NCBI RefSeq assembly: GCF_004138335.1
Contig: NZ_RYFW01000002.1
Location: 1,717,501 to 1,781,500 of the forward strand
Direction of reading: 5' to 3'
DNA: 64,000 nucleotides
Source of the DNA: Peristeroidobacter agariperforans
GTDB lineage: Bacteria > Pseudomonadota > Gammaproteobacteria > Steroidobacterales > Steroidobacteraceae
Below, piece after piece: positions 8,662 through 17,974 of this stretch. The number at the start of each line of letters is the position of its first letter. The first letter of the stretch is position 1. The position numbers and the translations under genes are program-made. Under the pieces are notes generated by a model. It saw nothing but the letters and a program-made list of their open reading frames with translations. It made no database searches and was not told the origin of the DNA.

Positions 8662-9990
8662 TCAGCGACCGTGCGAATCGTTGAGATCCGCCAGGAAGAA
8701 GTTGTTGTCGCCCGCAGCCGGATCGTTCGAGGGGCTGTTCTGGGTGCCGCCGAGCGCGGCGCTGAACAGCAGCCGGCCGCTCAGATTGGAGCGGTTCAGT
8801 CCGGCGACTTCATACAGCGCTTCGAAGGAGTCGCTCTGCGTCGAGCGGGCGAGCTCGGCGAGCGGCCACGCGCGCGTCAGTGCTTGCGCCGTTTCCATCA
8901 CGGCGACATCTCGCGTTCCGGCGATGACTACGAAACGATTGCCAGTCGGGCCGGGAAAGCTGGAGAAGAAGCCATAGTCACGATACATCGTGCCCGCTTC
9001 GGGCAACTGTCCGGCCTGGCTCACGTAGCGCTCGCCGGTGCGTTTGTCGACGAGCTCGTCGAAGGAGGAGCCCACGCTCAGACGGGAGTGCTGAAACGCC
9101 AGCTCCTGCAGCTGACGCATGCCGCTGATGTAACCGATATAGATGACGTGGGACGTCCGCAGCATGTCGGTCGTGAGGCTGGACGCGAGCACGATCTGCA
9201 CACGCTGTTGCGGCTGCCCGGGAGCGGCGAGCGTCGTGAGCACGTCGCGCATTGCGAATGCCGTCGAGGTGGGCAGATAAGCGAGGTCCAGATCTTCGTA
9301 GCGGCTGCTCAGCTGCGGATCGGATTGCAGTTGTTCTTCCAGCTCGCGGGCCGAGTTGATCGAGAACTCCCGCACCATGCGCTTCACGGCGCCGGACCGG
9401 GGATCGGTCTCGCCGAAGATGTAGTAGTCGCCGACCACTATCACGACGGGCCGATCGTCATCCAGCACTCTGGCCCACACTGGATTGTGACGAACGGTGT
9501 CCAGCTCGCTGGCAGGGTCGCCCGAGTGCAAGTTGAAGCCGAGCAGGCCGGCACACAACAGCAAGAAGCAGCCCGCCGCGGCGGCCAGCGCGTTGCGCAG
9601 GTTCAACCGGCTGCGCTGCTCAACGTGGGGAGGAGGTGATTGCGTCGTGATCTCGGCGGCCGGCGCATCGTTACCTTCAATGCCGATTCGATATTCACCT
9701 TTGGGCAGCACCAGGTGCGCCGCATCGTCGCGTCCGCCCAGCGTATGAAACTCCTCGAGCTTGCGCCGTAGCTTGTGGACATACACACGCACGGTCGAAT
9801 CCTGGGCGACGGCGAACGATTCGTCCTTGCCGAACACATCGATGGCGATCTCGATTTCTTTGGGCGGCGCGCCGGCGATGGAACGCTCCAGTAAGTAATC
9901 GAACAGCCGGCTGAGCGTGCCGGGCTTGCCAAGAAGGCCGCTGGCGCGAAAGCGCTCGGCCAGCTGCTGGATGTCTTCGGACTCATTCAT
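8662..9990 (-). CDS. Membrane-anchored winged-helix regulator (ToxR-like topology)
   Basis: This 442-aa protein has an N-terminal winged-helix-like domain at about residues 20-105. It contains STVRVYVHKLRRKLEEF and LPKGEYRIGI, the style of DNA-binding domain seen at the N-terminus of some adenylate-cyclase-like and OmpR-type proteins. One transmembrane helix follows at about 134-152, then about 290 residues predicted to be periplasmic. That domain (VVIVVGDYYIFGE, VIAGTRDVAVM) has an alpha/beta look, but I do not recognise it. One-component regulators with a cytoplasmic HTH, a single TM and a periplasmic sensor (ToxR, CadC) have this topology. It heads the operon with the two DUF6644-like proteins, so it may regulate them or sense with them. 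Confidence 0.75.
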   Translation of the reverse strand: MNESEDIQQLAERFRASGLLGKPGTLSRLFDYLLERSIAGAPPKEIEIAIDVFGKDESFAVAQDSTVRVYVHKLRRKLEEFHTLGGRDDAAHLVLPKGEYRIGIEGNDAPAAEITTQSPPPHVEQRSRLNLRNALAAAAGCFLLLCAGLLGFNLHSGDPASELDTVRHNPVWARVLDDDRPVVIVVGDYYIFGETDPRSGAVKRMVREFSINSARELEEQLQSDPQLSSRYEDLDLAYLPTSTAFAMRDVLTTLAAPGQPQQRVQIVLASSLTTDMLRTSHVIYIGYISGMRQLQELAFQHSRLSVGSSFDELVDKRTGERYVSQAGQLPEAGTMYRDYGFFSSFPGPTGNRFVVIAGTRDVAVMETAQALTRAWPLAELARSTQSDSFEALYEVAGLNRSNLSGRLLFSAALGGTQNSPSNDPAAGDNNFFLADLNDSHGR

Positions 9991-10117
9991 GCGGGCGAGT
10001 TTGTCGTTCTCCTACGCATCTAACGTTCCGCGAGTCCGGCACAGACATTAAATGTCGACAGTGCGCCGTGCCCTGCGTTTCAACCGCAAGACACGACGAC
10101 ACTGGGATGCTCATCCT

Positions 10118-10999
10118 ATGCAGAGAAGAATCGCGGGGGGACTGCTGGCGCTGGCGTTGATCGCCGGGCCGGCGTCGGCGGAGCTCGACCTCACCGGAGC
10201 CTGGGGTCAGAAGATGCACGAGGACCGGCTCGACCGCGGCGGCGGCCCCGATATCGGCGACTTCACCGGCTTGCCAATCAACGACGCGGCGTTGTTGCGC
10301 GCCCAGACCTGGGATGCGAACAAATGGTCGGTGCCCGAGCATCAATGCGCGCCCCATCCGGCGGACTACGGTCCGCACGGCCCGGCTCACATCCGCATCT
10401 GGACCACGACCGATCCGAATTCATTCAAGGTCGTCGCTTATCACATCATGCTCGGATGGATGAACCCGGTGCGCACGATCTGGCTCGATGGCCGTGCGCA
10501 TCCCTCGCCGAACGCGCCGCACACCTGGGAGGGTTTCTCCACCGGTGTGTGGGATGGCGATACGCTCATCGTGAAGACGACGCACTTGAAGGAAGGCTGG
10601 ATTCGCCGCAACGGTATTCCACGCAGCGCGAACGGAAAGCTCACCGAGTTTCTGATTCGTCACGACAACGTGCTGACGTGGGTCAGCGCCGTCGAAGATC
10701 CTGTGTATCTCACCGAGCCTTACGTGCGCAGTTGGAACTGGGTGCTCGCGCCGGGCTTGTGGATCAATCCATACACATGTGACGCGCGTGTGGAGGTGGA
10801 ACGTCCGCAGGGCTTCGTTGCGCACTGGCTGCCGCCCGGCATGAACCCCATGCTCAAGGAGTTCAGCGACAAGACCGGCTTCCCGACGCAGGTCACCAAC
10901 GGCGGCGCGAATCAGCTGTACCCGGAATATCAGCTGGAGCTGAAGAAACTGTTGCCGGCGCAGCTGCCCCAGTGGGGCGAGCCGCCGAACCCCTTCTGA
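10118..10999 (+). CDS. Secreted 'DLTG.W' conserved protein of unknown function
   Basis: This 293-aa protein has a signal peptide (MQRRIAGGLLALALIAGPASA), then the start LDLTGAWG and the internal signature IWLDGRAHPS...WEGFSTGVWDGDTLIV. The signature also occurs, with changes, in the gene at 35031 (IYLDGRPHPD...SIGRWEGDVLVV). Such proteins are frequent and multi-copy in aromatic- and steroid-degrading proteobacteria, but I know of no assigned activity. The ATG at 10118 is chosen because the signal peptide starts there. It is followed after 25 nt by a metallo-beta-lactamase-fold gene and a related secreted protein, suggesting an exported three-gene unit. Confidence 0.8.
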   Translation: MQRRIAGGLLALALIAGPASAELDLTGAWGQKMHEDRLDRGGGPDIGDFTGLPINDAALLRAQTWDANKWSVPEHQCAPHPADYGPHGPAHIRIWTTTDPNSFKVVAYHIMLGWMNPVRTIWLDGRAHPSPNAPHTWEGFSTGVWDGDTLIVKTTHLKEGWIRRNGIPRSANGKLTEFLIRHDNVLTWVSAVEDPVYLTEPYVRSWNWVLAPGLWINPYTCDARVEVERPQGFVAHWLPPGMNPMLKEFSDKTGFPTQVTNGGANQLYPEYQLELKKLLPAQLPQWGEPPNPF

Positions 11000-11024
11000 C
11001 CGCGACTAGATCACGGAGCGCATT

Positions 11025-12083
11025 GTGAGTTGTAACACTAAGCCCGCATCGGCGGTCGGACTGTGCCGCCTGGCCGCGACGGCGATGTTGTCGGTTGGCT
11101 TGCTTGGATCGCCGGCACACGCGCAGAAGGCGCGCACGGCGAAGAACGCGAAGACTGCTCAGCCCGCGGAGTTCGCCGGCGAGCTCGACGTGATGCACGT
11201 GAAAGGCAACGTGTATCTGATCGGTGCAGCGGGTGGCGGCGCGCACTCGGTGTTTCAGATCGGGCCCGACGGCGTAGTCGTCGTCGATACGCAAACGCCC
11301 GCGACCAGCGCGAAGCTGGTCGAGGCGATTCGTGAGGTGACGCCGAAGCCGATCCGGATCATCTTGAACACGAGCGCTCTGCCGGATCACACCGGCGGCA
11401 ATCTGCCGGTCACGAAGGTCGGCAAGTTCATCGGCGATCGCGGCGAGATCAATGTCGCATCCATCAAGGGACACGAAGGCGTGCTCAATCGCATGAGCGG
11501 TGTCATCGGCACCGCGACCCGACCTGAAGCAGCTTGGCCGACCGATGTTTATTACACCGGCACCATGGACCTGCACATGAACGGCGAGCCGGTCATTTTG
11601 ATTCATCACCCCGCGGCAGCGACTGACGGCGACAGCGTCGTGTTCTTCCGCGGTTCCGATGTGATCGTTGCGGGCGAGATCTTCACGCCCGACAGCTATC
11701 CCGTCATCGAGCCGGAGCAGCGGGGCGGGAGCCTGCAAGGGACGATCGACGCGTTGAATCGCATCATCGATCTCGCCGTGCCTGTGATGAATGCGCAAGG
11801 CGGCACGCTGGTCGTGCCCGCCTACGGACCGATCGCTGATGAGTACAGCGTGGTCATCTATCGCGACATGCTCACGATCATCCGCGACCGCATCGCCGAT
11901 CTCGTCAAACGCGGCATGACGCTCGATCAGGTGAAGGCCGCGCGGCCCACGCTCGATTACGACGGCATCTATGGCACTGCGCCGCGCGGTTGGACCACTA
12001 ATCAGTTCGTCGAAGCCGCGTATCGCGAGCTGAGTGCGACGGTGGACAAGTCCAGCCCCGACCACGCGACGGCGTCGCCCTGA
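11025..12083 (+). CDS. Exported metallo-beta-lactamase-fold protein lacking the HxH metal ligands
   Basis: This 352-aa protein starts at GTG with GGAG just upstream and has a signal peptide (to about residue 33). The MBL fold is recognisable from VYLIGAAGGGAHSVFQIGPDGVVVVDTQ and ILNTSALPDHTGGN. In active family members the second segment reads N-T-H-x-H-x-D-H. Here both His of HxH are replaced (Ser and Leu), while Asp and the last His remain. Loss of two site-1 zinc ligands predicts altered metal binding or a non-hydrolytic role. It sits between two secreted 'DLTG.W' proteins. Quinoprotein relay/MBL fold metallohydrolase is the nearest family label, with function unproven. Confidence 0.8.
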   Translation: MSCNTKPASAVGLCRLAATAMLSVGLLGSPAHAQKARTAKNAKTAQPAEFAGELDVMHVKGNVYLIGAAGGGAHSVFQIGPDGVVVVDTQTPATSAKLVEAIREVTPKPIRIILNTSALPDHTGGNLPVTKVGKFIGDRGEINVASIKGHEGVLNRMSGVIGTATRPEAAWPTDVYYTGTMDLHMNGEPVILIHHPAAATDGDSVVFFRGSDVIVAGEIFTPDSYPVIEPEQRGGSLQGTIDALNRIIDLAVPVMNAQGGTLVVPAYGPIADEYSVVIYRDMLTIIRDRIADLVKRGMTLDQVKAARPTLDYDGIYGTAPRGWTTNQFVEAAYRELSATVDKSSPDHATASP

Positions 12084-12102
12084 CATGACTACGGAGATTG
12101 CT

Positions 12103-12915
12103 ATGAGCTCGATGCCGATTCGCGGCACTGGTTGGATGGTCATGAGCGTGCTGTCGCTGGCGCTGGCGATGCCGGGGGGCGATGCGTTTGCGCAGAATCG
12201 AAATCGCGGGTCCGCTCCGGCAGGTGCTCCGGGTCAGCCGGCGCCGCCCAGGTCAGCACGCGAGGCGGCGCCGTTCGATCTCACCGGTTACTGGGTTTCC
12301 GTGGTGACCGAGGATTGGCTGGAGCGCATGACCATGCCGCCGAAGAACTTCATCGGCAGTTTGCCGGTCAACGATGCGGCTCGTAAGGCTGCGGCTTCCT
12401 TCGATCTCGCGGCCGACAAAGCAGCCGGGCAGGAATGTCGGCCGCATGGCGCTGCTGCCAACATCCGTTCGCCAGGCCGCTTGCACATCACTTGGCAGAA
12501 CGACGATACGCTGCAGATCGATTTCTCGGCGGGCACGCAGACGCGGACGATTCCGTTCAAGCCGGCCGCCCCCGGCGCGGAGTTGACGTGGCAGGGCCAG
12601 TCCGTCGGCAGCTGGAACGAGACGGTGCACCTTCGACAGTTCGCAGCGCCCGCGAAGACGGGCCGACCTGCGCTGCGCGTGATTACGAAGCAAATGAAGC
12701 CCGGCTACCTGCAGAAGAACGGCATGCCGTATAGCGAGCAGGCGGTGATGACCGAGTTCTTCGATCGCTTCGAGCTCAACGGCACGCCGTGGATCGTGGT
12801 CACGACACAGATCGACGACCCACAGTACCTGCGCGAACCGCTGATCTGGAGCACGCAGTTCCGCAAGGAGCCGGACGGCTCGAAGTGGCGGCCGACCGCC
12901 TGCGGCGAGACTTGA
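12103..12915 (+). CDS. Secreted 'DLTGYW' protein of unknown function
   Basis: This 270-aa protein has a signal peptide to about residue 32 (ending GDAFA), then a Pro/Gly-rich linker and the block FDLTGYWVSVVTEDWLERM. That block opens a family of secreted proteins distantly like the one at 10118 (same DLTG.W start, then a P..DAA segment). Later features are CRPHGAAANIRSPGRLHI and YLQKNGMPYSE, the latter parallel to WIRRNGIPRS in the 10118 protein. A GGAG ribosome-binding site lies 8 nt upstream of the ATG. Function unknown; probably periplasmic and co-expressed with the MBL-fold gene 19 nt upstream. Confidence 0.75.
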   Translation: MSSMPIRGTGWMVMSVLSLALAMPGGDAFAQNRNRGSAPAGAPGQPAPPRSAREAAPFDLTGYWVSVVTEDWLERMTMPPKNFIGSLPVNDAARKAAASFDLAADKAAGQECRPHGAAANIRSPGRLHITWQNDDTLQIDFSAGTQTRTIPFKPAAPGAELTWQGQSVGSWNETVHLRQFAAPAKTGRPALRVITKQMKPGYLQKNGMPYSEQAVMTEFFDRFELNGTPWIVVTTQIDDPQYLREPLIWSTQFRKEPDGSKWRPTACGET

Positions 12916-13052
12916 GCGTCCATCAACAAGCATGGCTTGGAGGGTTCTGTTGCTCGATTAATGAGTGTATGTTGTGGTTCGAGCCGCCGCTGACGATTGC
13001 ACGCGACTTTGCATAAGCAACGCAGACGCCGGCCCTAACGTCGGGGGATACG

Positions 13053-15686
13053 TTGCGTCGAGGCGATCGGTCACGTCACGGGACGGCCGGCGGCGCAGGG
13101 AGCGTGCGCGCGCTGGCAGCCGTGATGTTGCTGGCTGTGAGTCCTGTTGGGCTTTCTGACAGCGCCGGCAAGCTGCGTTTCGATATTCCATCGCAAAGTC
13201 TCGACGACGCCTTGCGCGAATTCTCGCGCCAGGCCAAACACCACTTGTTGTATCCGTCGGACGTGATTGGCGCCGATCTGCGACGCGGCCTGCGCGGCTA
13301 CTACACCGTCGAAGAAGGGCTTGCCCAACTGCTCGATCAGACCGATCTGGAATTCGTCGTCGACGGTCATGGCAGCGTCGCGATTCGCCGGCGCACCCGA
13401 GCGGTGAAAGCAGAGCAGCCGCCGACGCTGGTATCCGCAACGGCTGACAATGCCGCCGTCGATGACATCTGGCGCAGCGTCTCGATTGCGGAAGTAATCG
13501 TTACGGCTCGCCGGCGTGAGGAGAGTCTGCAGCAGGTGCCGTTGGCGGTCACATCCATCGATGCCGATGAGATCGAAGCACGCGGCATCCAGAACACCGA
13601 AGACCTGAACGCTCGCGCCCCTGGCGTCGCGGTGAATGGCGGCAACTTCTTCGGTCGAGCCAACGGGGCATTTCGAGTACGCGGTGTGCCGGGAGTCGCC
13701 GTGTATGTGGACGGCGTCGTTCGCAGCGGCTCCGCCGGATTGCTGATGAATGTGGTGGAGATCGAGCGCCTCGAAGTGCTGCGCGGTCCGCAAGGAACGA
13801 CGTTCGGCAAGAACGCCATCGGCGGCGCCATTCAATACGTCACCCGCAAGCCGCGCGAAGAGCAGGGACTGAGAATCAAGGCGACGACGGGCTCGGCGAA
13901 TCGAACGGATCTGCTCATCGACATGGACCTGCCGCTCAGCGAGACGCTGCTCAGCAAGTTCACCGCGGCCACGCTGAATCGTGACGGCTACGTCGACAGC
14001 ATCGATGGCGACTTCTCTTTCGGCGACCAGCGGGATCGATTGCTGCGCGCGGATTTGCTGTGGCGGCCGAACGAACGTTTCGACGCCTTGCTGATCGGCG
14101 AGTACGCAGTTCAGAAGAGCAACGGTACGCCCGGCGTCACCTGGCAGCTCAACCCGGTGTGCCCGGATGATCAAGTGCCAAGCAACTTCGTTGGATCGGT
14201 GCCGAACAGTGCGTGCATCTACGAGGCCGTCGGCATGCCCATCGATCCTGACTGGACCTATGGCGCGTCCGAACAATGGAAGTCTGCGGCCAATCGGCCC
14301 ATTCGTCAGAATAGTTTCGTGTCCAGCGGCGCCACGCTCGAATTGAACTGGGACGTGAGCGAGCGGCTGCACGCGAAGTCGATCAGCGGCTATCGCGAGA
14401 CCGATCTCTACGTGGGCCATGACTTCGATGGCACGCCGTATCACTTGTATCAAGCCTTCTCGGCTGCGGACCGCCAGGAGCTGAGCGAAGAATTGCAGCT
14501 GCTCTACAACGGCGAGCGGCTCACCGGCACGAGCGGCATCTACTACTACACGGACCGAAACTGGTCGAGCCGGCAGAACTGGGTCGCGAACGAGCTGCGC
14601 TTCGATCCCTATCTCAGTGCGCGTCAGGCGCTGGGCGGCCAGTACGCGGCGTACGATCCGATGATCATCGATTCATTGACGGAGGCGCGCAGCGAAGGCT
14701 GGGCCGTGTTCGCCGAATGGACCGCGAGGCTCACGGGCAAACTGTCCGTCAGCGTGGGTGCTCGCTACACGCAGGACGACATCACGCAGAACTATTATCG
14801 CCCGCGTCATCCGTTGGCGGAGCAGTGTTGCATGCCGACGCGCTCGGTGAGTCCGGACGGTCCGAAGCTCGAGAACAATTCCGGAAGCGCGACCTTTGAC
14901 GAAGTGTCGCCGCGTATCTCGATTCAGTACCGGTGGTCGCCGGATGTGATGACGTACTTCACTCGCTCGTCCGGTTTCAGCGCAGGCGGCTTCAGCGGCG
15001 GCAACGTGCCGTTTCTGCCGAATGGCGGTTTCCTGCCCTTCGGACCGGAAACGTTGATCTCCAACGAGATCGGCGTTCGCGCCGATCTGCTCGATCGTCG
15101 CCTGCGACTCAACGCCACATTGTTCGATGGCGAATACGATGACGTGCAGATCACGGAGGAACTGCAGGAGGCGCCGGGATTTCCGGTCACCACCAATGCC
15201 GGCGAAGGTCGCATCCGAGGTCTGGAGCTGGAAGGAGCGTGGAATGTCACCAAGCAGCTCACGTTGCAGTATGGCGCGAGTTGGTTGCACACCGAATTTA
15301 CCGAAGTGGGCCGTGCCAAGAATCTGGAGCTCGGGTCCGAGTTCGCATACTCGCCCGAGTTCGCGTATTCGATCGGCGCACAGTATGACTGGAGCTTACC
15401 GGCCGGCAATGCATTGAGCGCGCGCTTCGACTACGGCTGGCAGGATCGCGTGTTCACTCAGTCGGATATCAACACGCGCTCCCAGCAGCGCGCCTACGGC
15501 GTCGGCAATGCTCGACTGTCCTATCGGGATGCGCGCAATCGCTGGGAAGTGTCGCTGTTCGGCAGCAATCTGTTCAACGAGTTCTATCGCATCAACGGCT
15601 TCTTCCTGCCCGCCGATCAAATCGACACCGGCACGCCAGGACGGCCGCGCGAGTGGGGGCTCTCGGTGCGTTATGCCACCAACTGA
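13053..15686 (+). CDS. TonB-dependent receptor with N-terminal STN signalling domain (FecA-type)
   Basis: This 877-aa receptor starts at TTG with a GGGGGA ribosome site. It has a signal peptide (to about 33), an STN domain at about 36-93 (KLRFDIPSQSLDDALREFSR), a TonB box/plug region (IAEVIVTARRREESLQQVPL; VLRGPQGTTFGKNAIGGAIQ) and a beta-barrel ending WGLSVRYATN. STN domains contact FecR-like anti-sigma factors, and a FecI/FecR pair lies 2.3 kb downstream (17975-19662), so substrate binding may switch on the locus. The barrel is clearly paralogous to the receptor at 30059, which lacks STN. Maleylacetate reductase follows after 62 nt, implying an aromatic ligand or a conjugate of one (inference). 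Confidence 0.93.
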   Translation: MRRGDRSRHGTAGGAGSVRALAAVMLLAVSPVGLSDSAGKLRFDIPSQSLDDALREFSRQAKHHLLYPSDVIGADLRRGLRGYYTVEEGLAQLLDQTDLEFVVDGHGSVAIRRRTRAVKAEQPPTLVSATADNAAVDDIWRSVSIAEVIVTARRREESLQQVPLAVTSIDADEIEARGIQNTEDLNARAPGVAVNGGNFFGRANGAFRVRGVPGVAVYVDGVVRSGSAGLLMNVVEIERLEVLRGPQGTTFGKNAIGGAIQYVTRKPREEQGLRIKATTGSANRTDLLIDMDLPLSETLLSKFTAATLNRDGYVDSIDGDFSFGDQRDRLLRADLLWRPNERFDALLIGEYAVQKSNGTPGVTWQLNPVCPDDQVPSNFVGSVPNSACIYEAVGMPIDPDWTYGASEQWKSAANRPIRQNSFVSSGATLELNWDVSERLHAKSISGYRETDLYVGHDFDGTPYHLYQAFSAADRQELSEELQLLYNGERLTGTSGIYYYTDRNWSSRQNWVANELRFDPYLSARQALGGQYAAYDPMIIDSLTEARSEGWAVFAEWTARLTGKLSVSVGARYTQDDITQNYYRPRHPLAEQCCMPTRSVSPDGPKLENNSGSATFDEVSPRISIQYRWSPDVMTYFTRSSGFSAGGFSGGNVPFLPNGGFLPFGPETLISNEIGVRADLLDRRLRLNATLFDGEYDDVQITEELQEAPGFPVTTNAGEGRIRGLELEGAWNVTKQLTLQYGASWLHTEFTEVGRAKNLELGSEFAYSPEFAYSIGAQYDWSLPAGNALSARFDYGWQDRVFTQSDINTRSQQRAYGVGNARLSYRDARNRWEVSLFGSNLFNEFYRINGFFLPADQIDTGTPGRPREWGLSVRYATN

Positions 15687-15748
15687 ATTGTCGACGCTCG
15701 CCCCCCTGCAAAGTATTAGCTTCGGTGGAGCGTCAGCTGGAGGGTCGA

Positions 15749-16810
15749 GTGCCACCCTTTGTATTTGAAATCGCGCGCCTGAGGGTGGTCTCGGGCAGGG
15801 GCAGTCGAGCTCGCCTCGGCGAAGAGGTCACCGTGCTCGATCGCCGGCGACAACTCATCATCGTCAGCCCCAGTCATGCAGAGACCGCCGCGCAGGTTGC
15901 CGCAACGCTGGGTGATCGCTGCGTTGGCATCTACGACAAGGTCGTTCAGCACGTGCCCGCCGCCGTGGCCGCCGCCGGCGTTGCTCACGCACGCAGCGTC
16001 GAAGCGGACGGTTGTATCGCGATCGGCGGCGGATCGGCGATCGGCTTGGCGAAAGCCATTGCACTGGAAACGGGTTTGCCCATCATCGCCGTGCCGACCA
16101 CGTATTCCGGTTCGGAGATGACAGCTGTGTGGGGCATCACGATGGACGGCGTGAAGCGCACGGGCAAGGATGAAAGAGTTCTACCGCGCTCCGTCGTCTA
16201 TGACGCCGAGTTGACCGCGACCTTGCCGGCGAAGATTGCCGGGCCGAGCGGAATGAATGCGCTGGCCCATCTCGTCGAAGGCTTGTACGCGCAGAACGCC
16301 AATCCAATGATGTCGACGCTCGCGCAGGAAGGCGTTCGCGCCATCGCGCGGGCCTTGCCCAGCGTCTGCGCGAACCCAGGCGATCTGGATGCGCAGGAAG
16401 AGATGCTCTATGGGGCTTGCCTTGCGGGCATTCTGCTCGGCTCGACGGGCATGTCGCTGCATCACAAGCTGTGTCACACGCTGGGCGGAACGTTCAACAC
16501 GCCTCACGCCGAGACGCACGCCGTCGTGCTTCCTTATGCAACCGCTTTCAATATGCCGGCCGCGACGGATGCCCGTCATCGCTTGACGGTCGCATTGGGC
16601 ACGGAGGCGATTGCCAGCACTCTTCATGCGTTGGGTGCCGCAGTGGGCGCGCCGCGTTCGCTGCGTGAGTTGGGACTGAGTCCTGACGATCTGGATCGTG
16701 CCGCCGAGATCGCGACGCGCACGCCTTATTTCAACCCGCGTCCGGTAACGCGCGATGCCATCCGGCAGTTGCTCGAGGACGCTTACCACGGAGTCGTGCC
16801 CAGCCCATGA
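15749..16810 (+). CDS. Maleylacetate reductase
   Basis: This 353-aa member of the iron-containing alcohol dehydrogenase superfamily reduces maleylacetate to 3-oxoadipate with NAD(P)H, the last specific step of hydroquinone and hydroxyquinol catabolism. Visible features are the nucleotide-binding CIAIGGGSAIGLAKAIA, the PTTYSGSEMTAVWGIT block typical of maleylacetate reductases, and SGMNALAHLVEGLY with HHKLCHTLGG near the active site. The GTG at 15749 is preceded by GGAGGG and gives the usual length of about 350 aa. The stop overlaps the ATG of the dioxygenase downstream (ATGA), so the two are translationally coupled. Confidence 0.93.
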   Translation: MPPFVFEIARLRVVSGRGSRARLGEEVTVLDRRRQLIIVSPSHAETAAQVAATLGDRCVGIYDKVVQHVPAAVAAAGVAHARSVEADGCIAIGGGSAIGLAKAIALETGLPIIAVPTTYSGSEMTAVWGITMDGVKRTGKDERVLPRSVVYDAELTATLPAKIAGPSGMNALAHLVEGLYAQNANPMMSTLAQEGVRAIARALPSVCANPGDLDAQEEMLYGACLAGILLGSTGMSLHHKLCHTLGGTFNTPHAETHAVVLPYATAFNMPAATDARHRLTVALGTEAIASTLHALGAAVGAPRSLRELGLSPDDLDRAAEIATRTPYFNPRPVTRDAIRQLLEDAYHGVVPSP

Positions 16811-17646
16811 CTCAACTCAATTCGAATCAGCTGCTGCTAGAGCAGGTCATCGCCGCCTACAGCCGGACGGACAACGAACGCTGGAACACAGTGATCGAGA
16901 GTCTGTTGCGTCACCTGCACGGCTTCGCGAACGAGGTCGAGGTGCGTCCGGAGGAGTGGTGGACGGCGATCGATTTTCTGACGCGCACCGGTCAATCGTG
17001 CATCGGCCCGCGTCAGGAGTTCATTCTGTTGTCGGATGCGCTCGGGTTGAGCTCGGCCGTCGACAACCTCAACAACGCCTCCTCAGCAGGCGCGACCGAA
17101 TCCGCTGTGACCGGTCCGTTCTATGCGCCACATTCGCCATACATCGAAAACGGCGGCAGCATTGCGCTGGCGGGCGAGGGTGAGACGGTTTTGATTCGCG
17201 GCCGGGTGCTCGATACCGACGGCAAGCCCATCGCGGGCGCCGAGCTGGACATCTGGCACACCTCACCCAATCAGCTGTACGCAGTTCAAGACCAGAGCCA
17301 GCCGGAGATGAACTTCCGCGGCAAGCTGCGAACGGCCGCTGACGGCGCTTTTGCGTTCCGGACGATCAAGCCGATTGCTTATCCGGTGCCGGTGGATGGG
17401 CCCGTCGGTCAGCTGTTGGGCAAGGCGGGGCGGCATCCGATGCGTCCGGCGCACATTCATTTCATCGTCAGCGCTGCAGGCTATCGATCGGTCACGACGC
17501 AGCTGTTCACTCGCGGCGACGAGTACATCGATTCGGACGCGGTGTTCGGAGTCAAGAATTCGCTGCTCATCGACTACCAGCGCAACACCGACCGTTCGCT
17601 GGCGGTGGACTGGCTGCTCGCACATGATTTCGTGCTGGCCGGGTAG
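16807..17646 (+). CDS. Intradiol ring-cleavage dioxygenase, probable hydroxyquinol 1,2-dioxygenase
   Basis: This 279-aa enzyme has the N-terminal helical dimerisation domain of catechol-type dioxygenases (about 10-105). The catalytic sandwich carries the Fe(III) ligands Tyr158 (PNQLYA), Tyr192 (AYPVP), His216 and His218 (RPAHIHF). GPFY at 103-106 and LDIWHTSPNQLY are hallmark segments. Coupling to maleylacetate reductase points to hydroxyquinol (1,2,4-trihydroxybenzene) as substrate, giving maleylacetate directly. Catechol 1,2-dioxygenase is the main alternative, but no muconate cycloisomerase is present. All metal ligands are intact. Confidence 0.9.
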   Translation: MTQLNSNQLLLEQVIAAYSRTDNERWNTVIESLLRHLHGFANEVEVRPEEWWTAIDFLTRTGQSCIGPRQEFILLSDALGLSSAVDNLNNASSAGATESAVTGPFYAPHSPYIENGGSIALAGEGETVLIRGRVLDTDGKPIAGAELDIWHTSPNQLYAVQDQSQPEMNFRGKLRTAADGAFAFRTIKPIAYPVPVDGPVGQLLGKAGRHPMRPAHIHFIVSAAGYRSVTTQLFTRGDEYIDSDAVFGVKNSLLIDYQRNTDRSLAVDWLLAHDFVLAG

Positions 17647-17650
17647 CCGC

Positions 17651-17878
17651 ATGTCGCACGATCAGGACGTCTTCGAACCGATGCCGGCCGGCGGCCCGAC
17701 CGGCCAACCGACTTACTTCGTGTACGAGGATGGCGGTCAGCGCTGGCGCTGGTTCCTGCTGGATGCCCAGCGGCGCAAGATCGCTAACTCAGGGCGGGGT
17801 TACCGGAGCCGCGCGGACTGCCTGGCAAGCATCGATCTGGTACGCCTGTCGGCCGATGCCGGCCTGCGCGAGGCATAG
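17651..17878 (+). CDS. DUF1508/YegP-like small protein
   Basis: This 75-aa protein has a core resembling DUF1508: YFVYEDGGQRWRWFLLDAQ, then KIANSGRGYRSRADCLASI. The family folds as a small alpha/beta unit often found as tandem repeats; here there is a single repeat with an N-terminal Pro/Gly-rich extension. It begins 4 nt after the dioxygenase stop, so it belongs to the same transcript. Its role in aromatic catabolism is unknown. Confidence 0.7.
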   Translation: MSHDQDVFEPMPAGGPTGQPTYFVYEDGGQRWRWFLLDAQRRKIANSGRGYRSRADCLASIDLVRLSADAGLREA

Positions 17879-17974
17879 ATCCGGAAAAATGTCTGCACCT
17901 GACCGCCTGCTACGTATGTACCTGTGTCCGCGTCGAAATAGCGGGTCGAGTCAAGGTTGTAACCGTACCGTCCA

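Noticed and set aside
17879-17974. FecI-type sigma promoter before the sigma gene
   Set aside because: I looked for a clear -35/-10 pair shared with the region before 13053 and found none that could be supported by eye.
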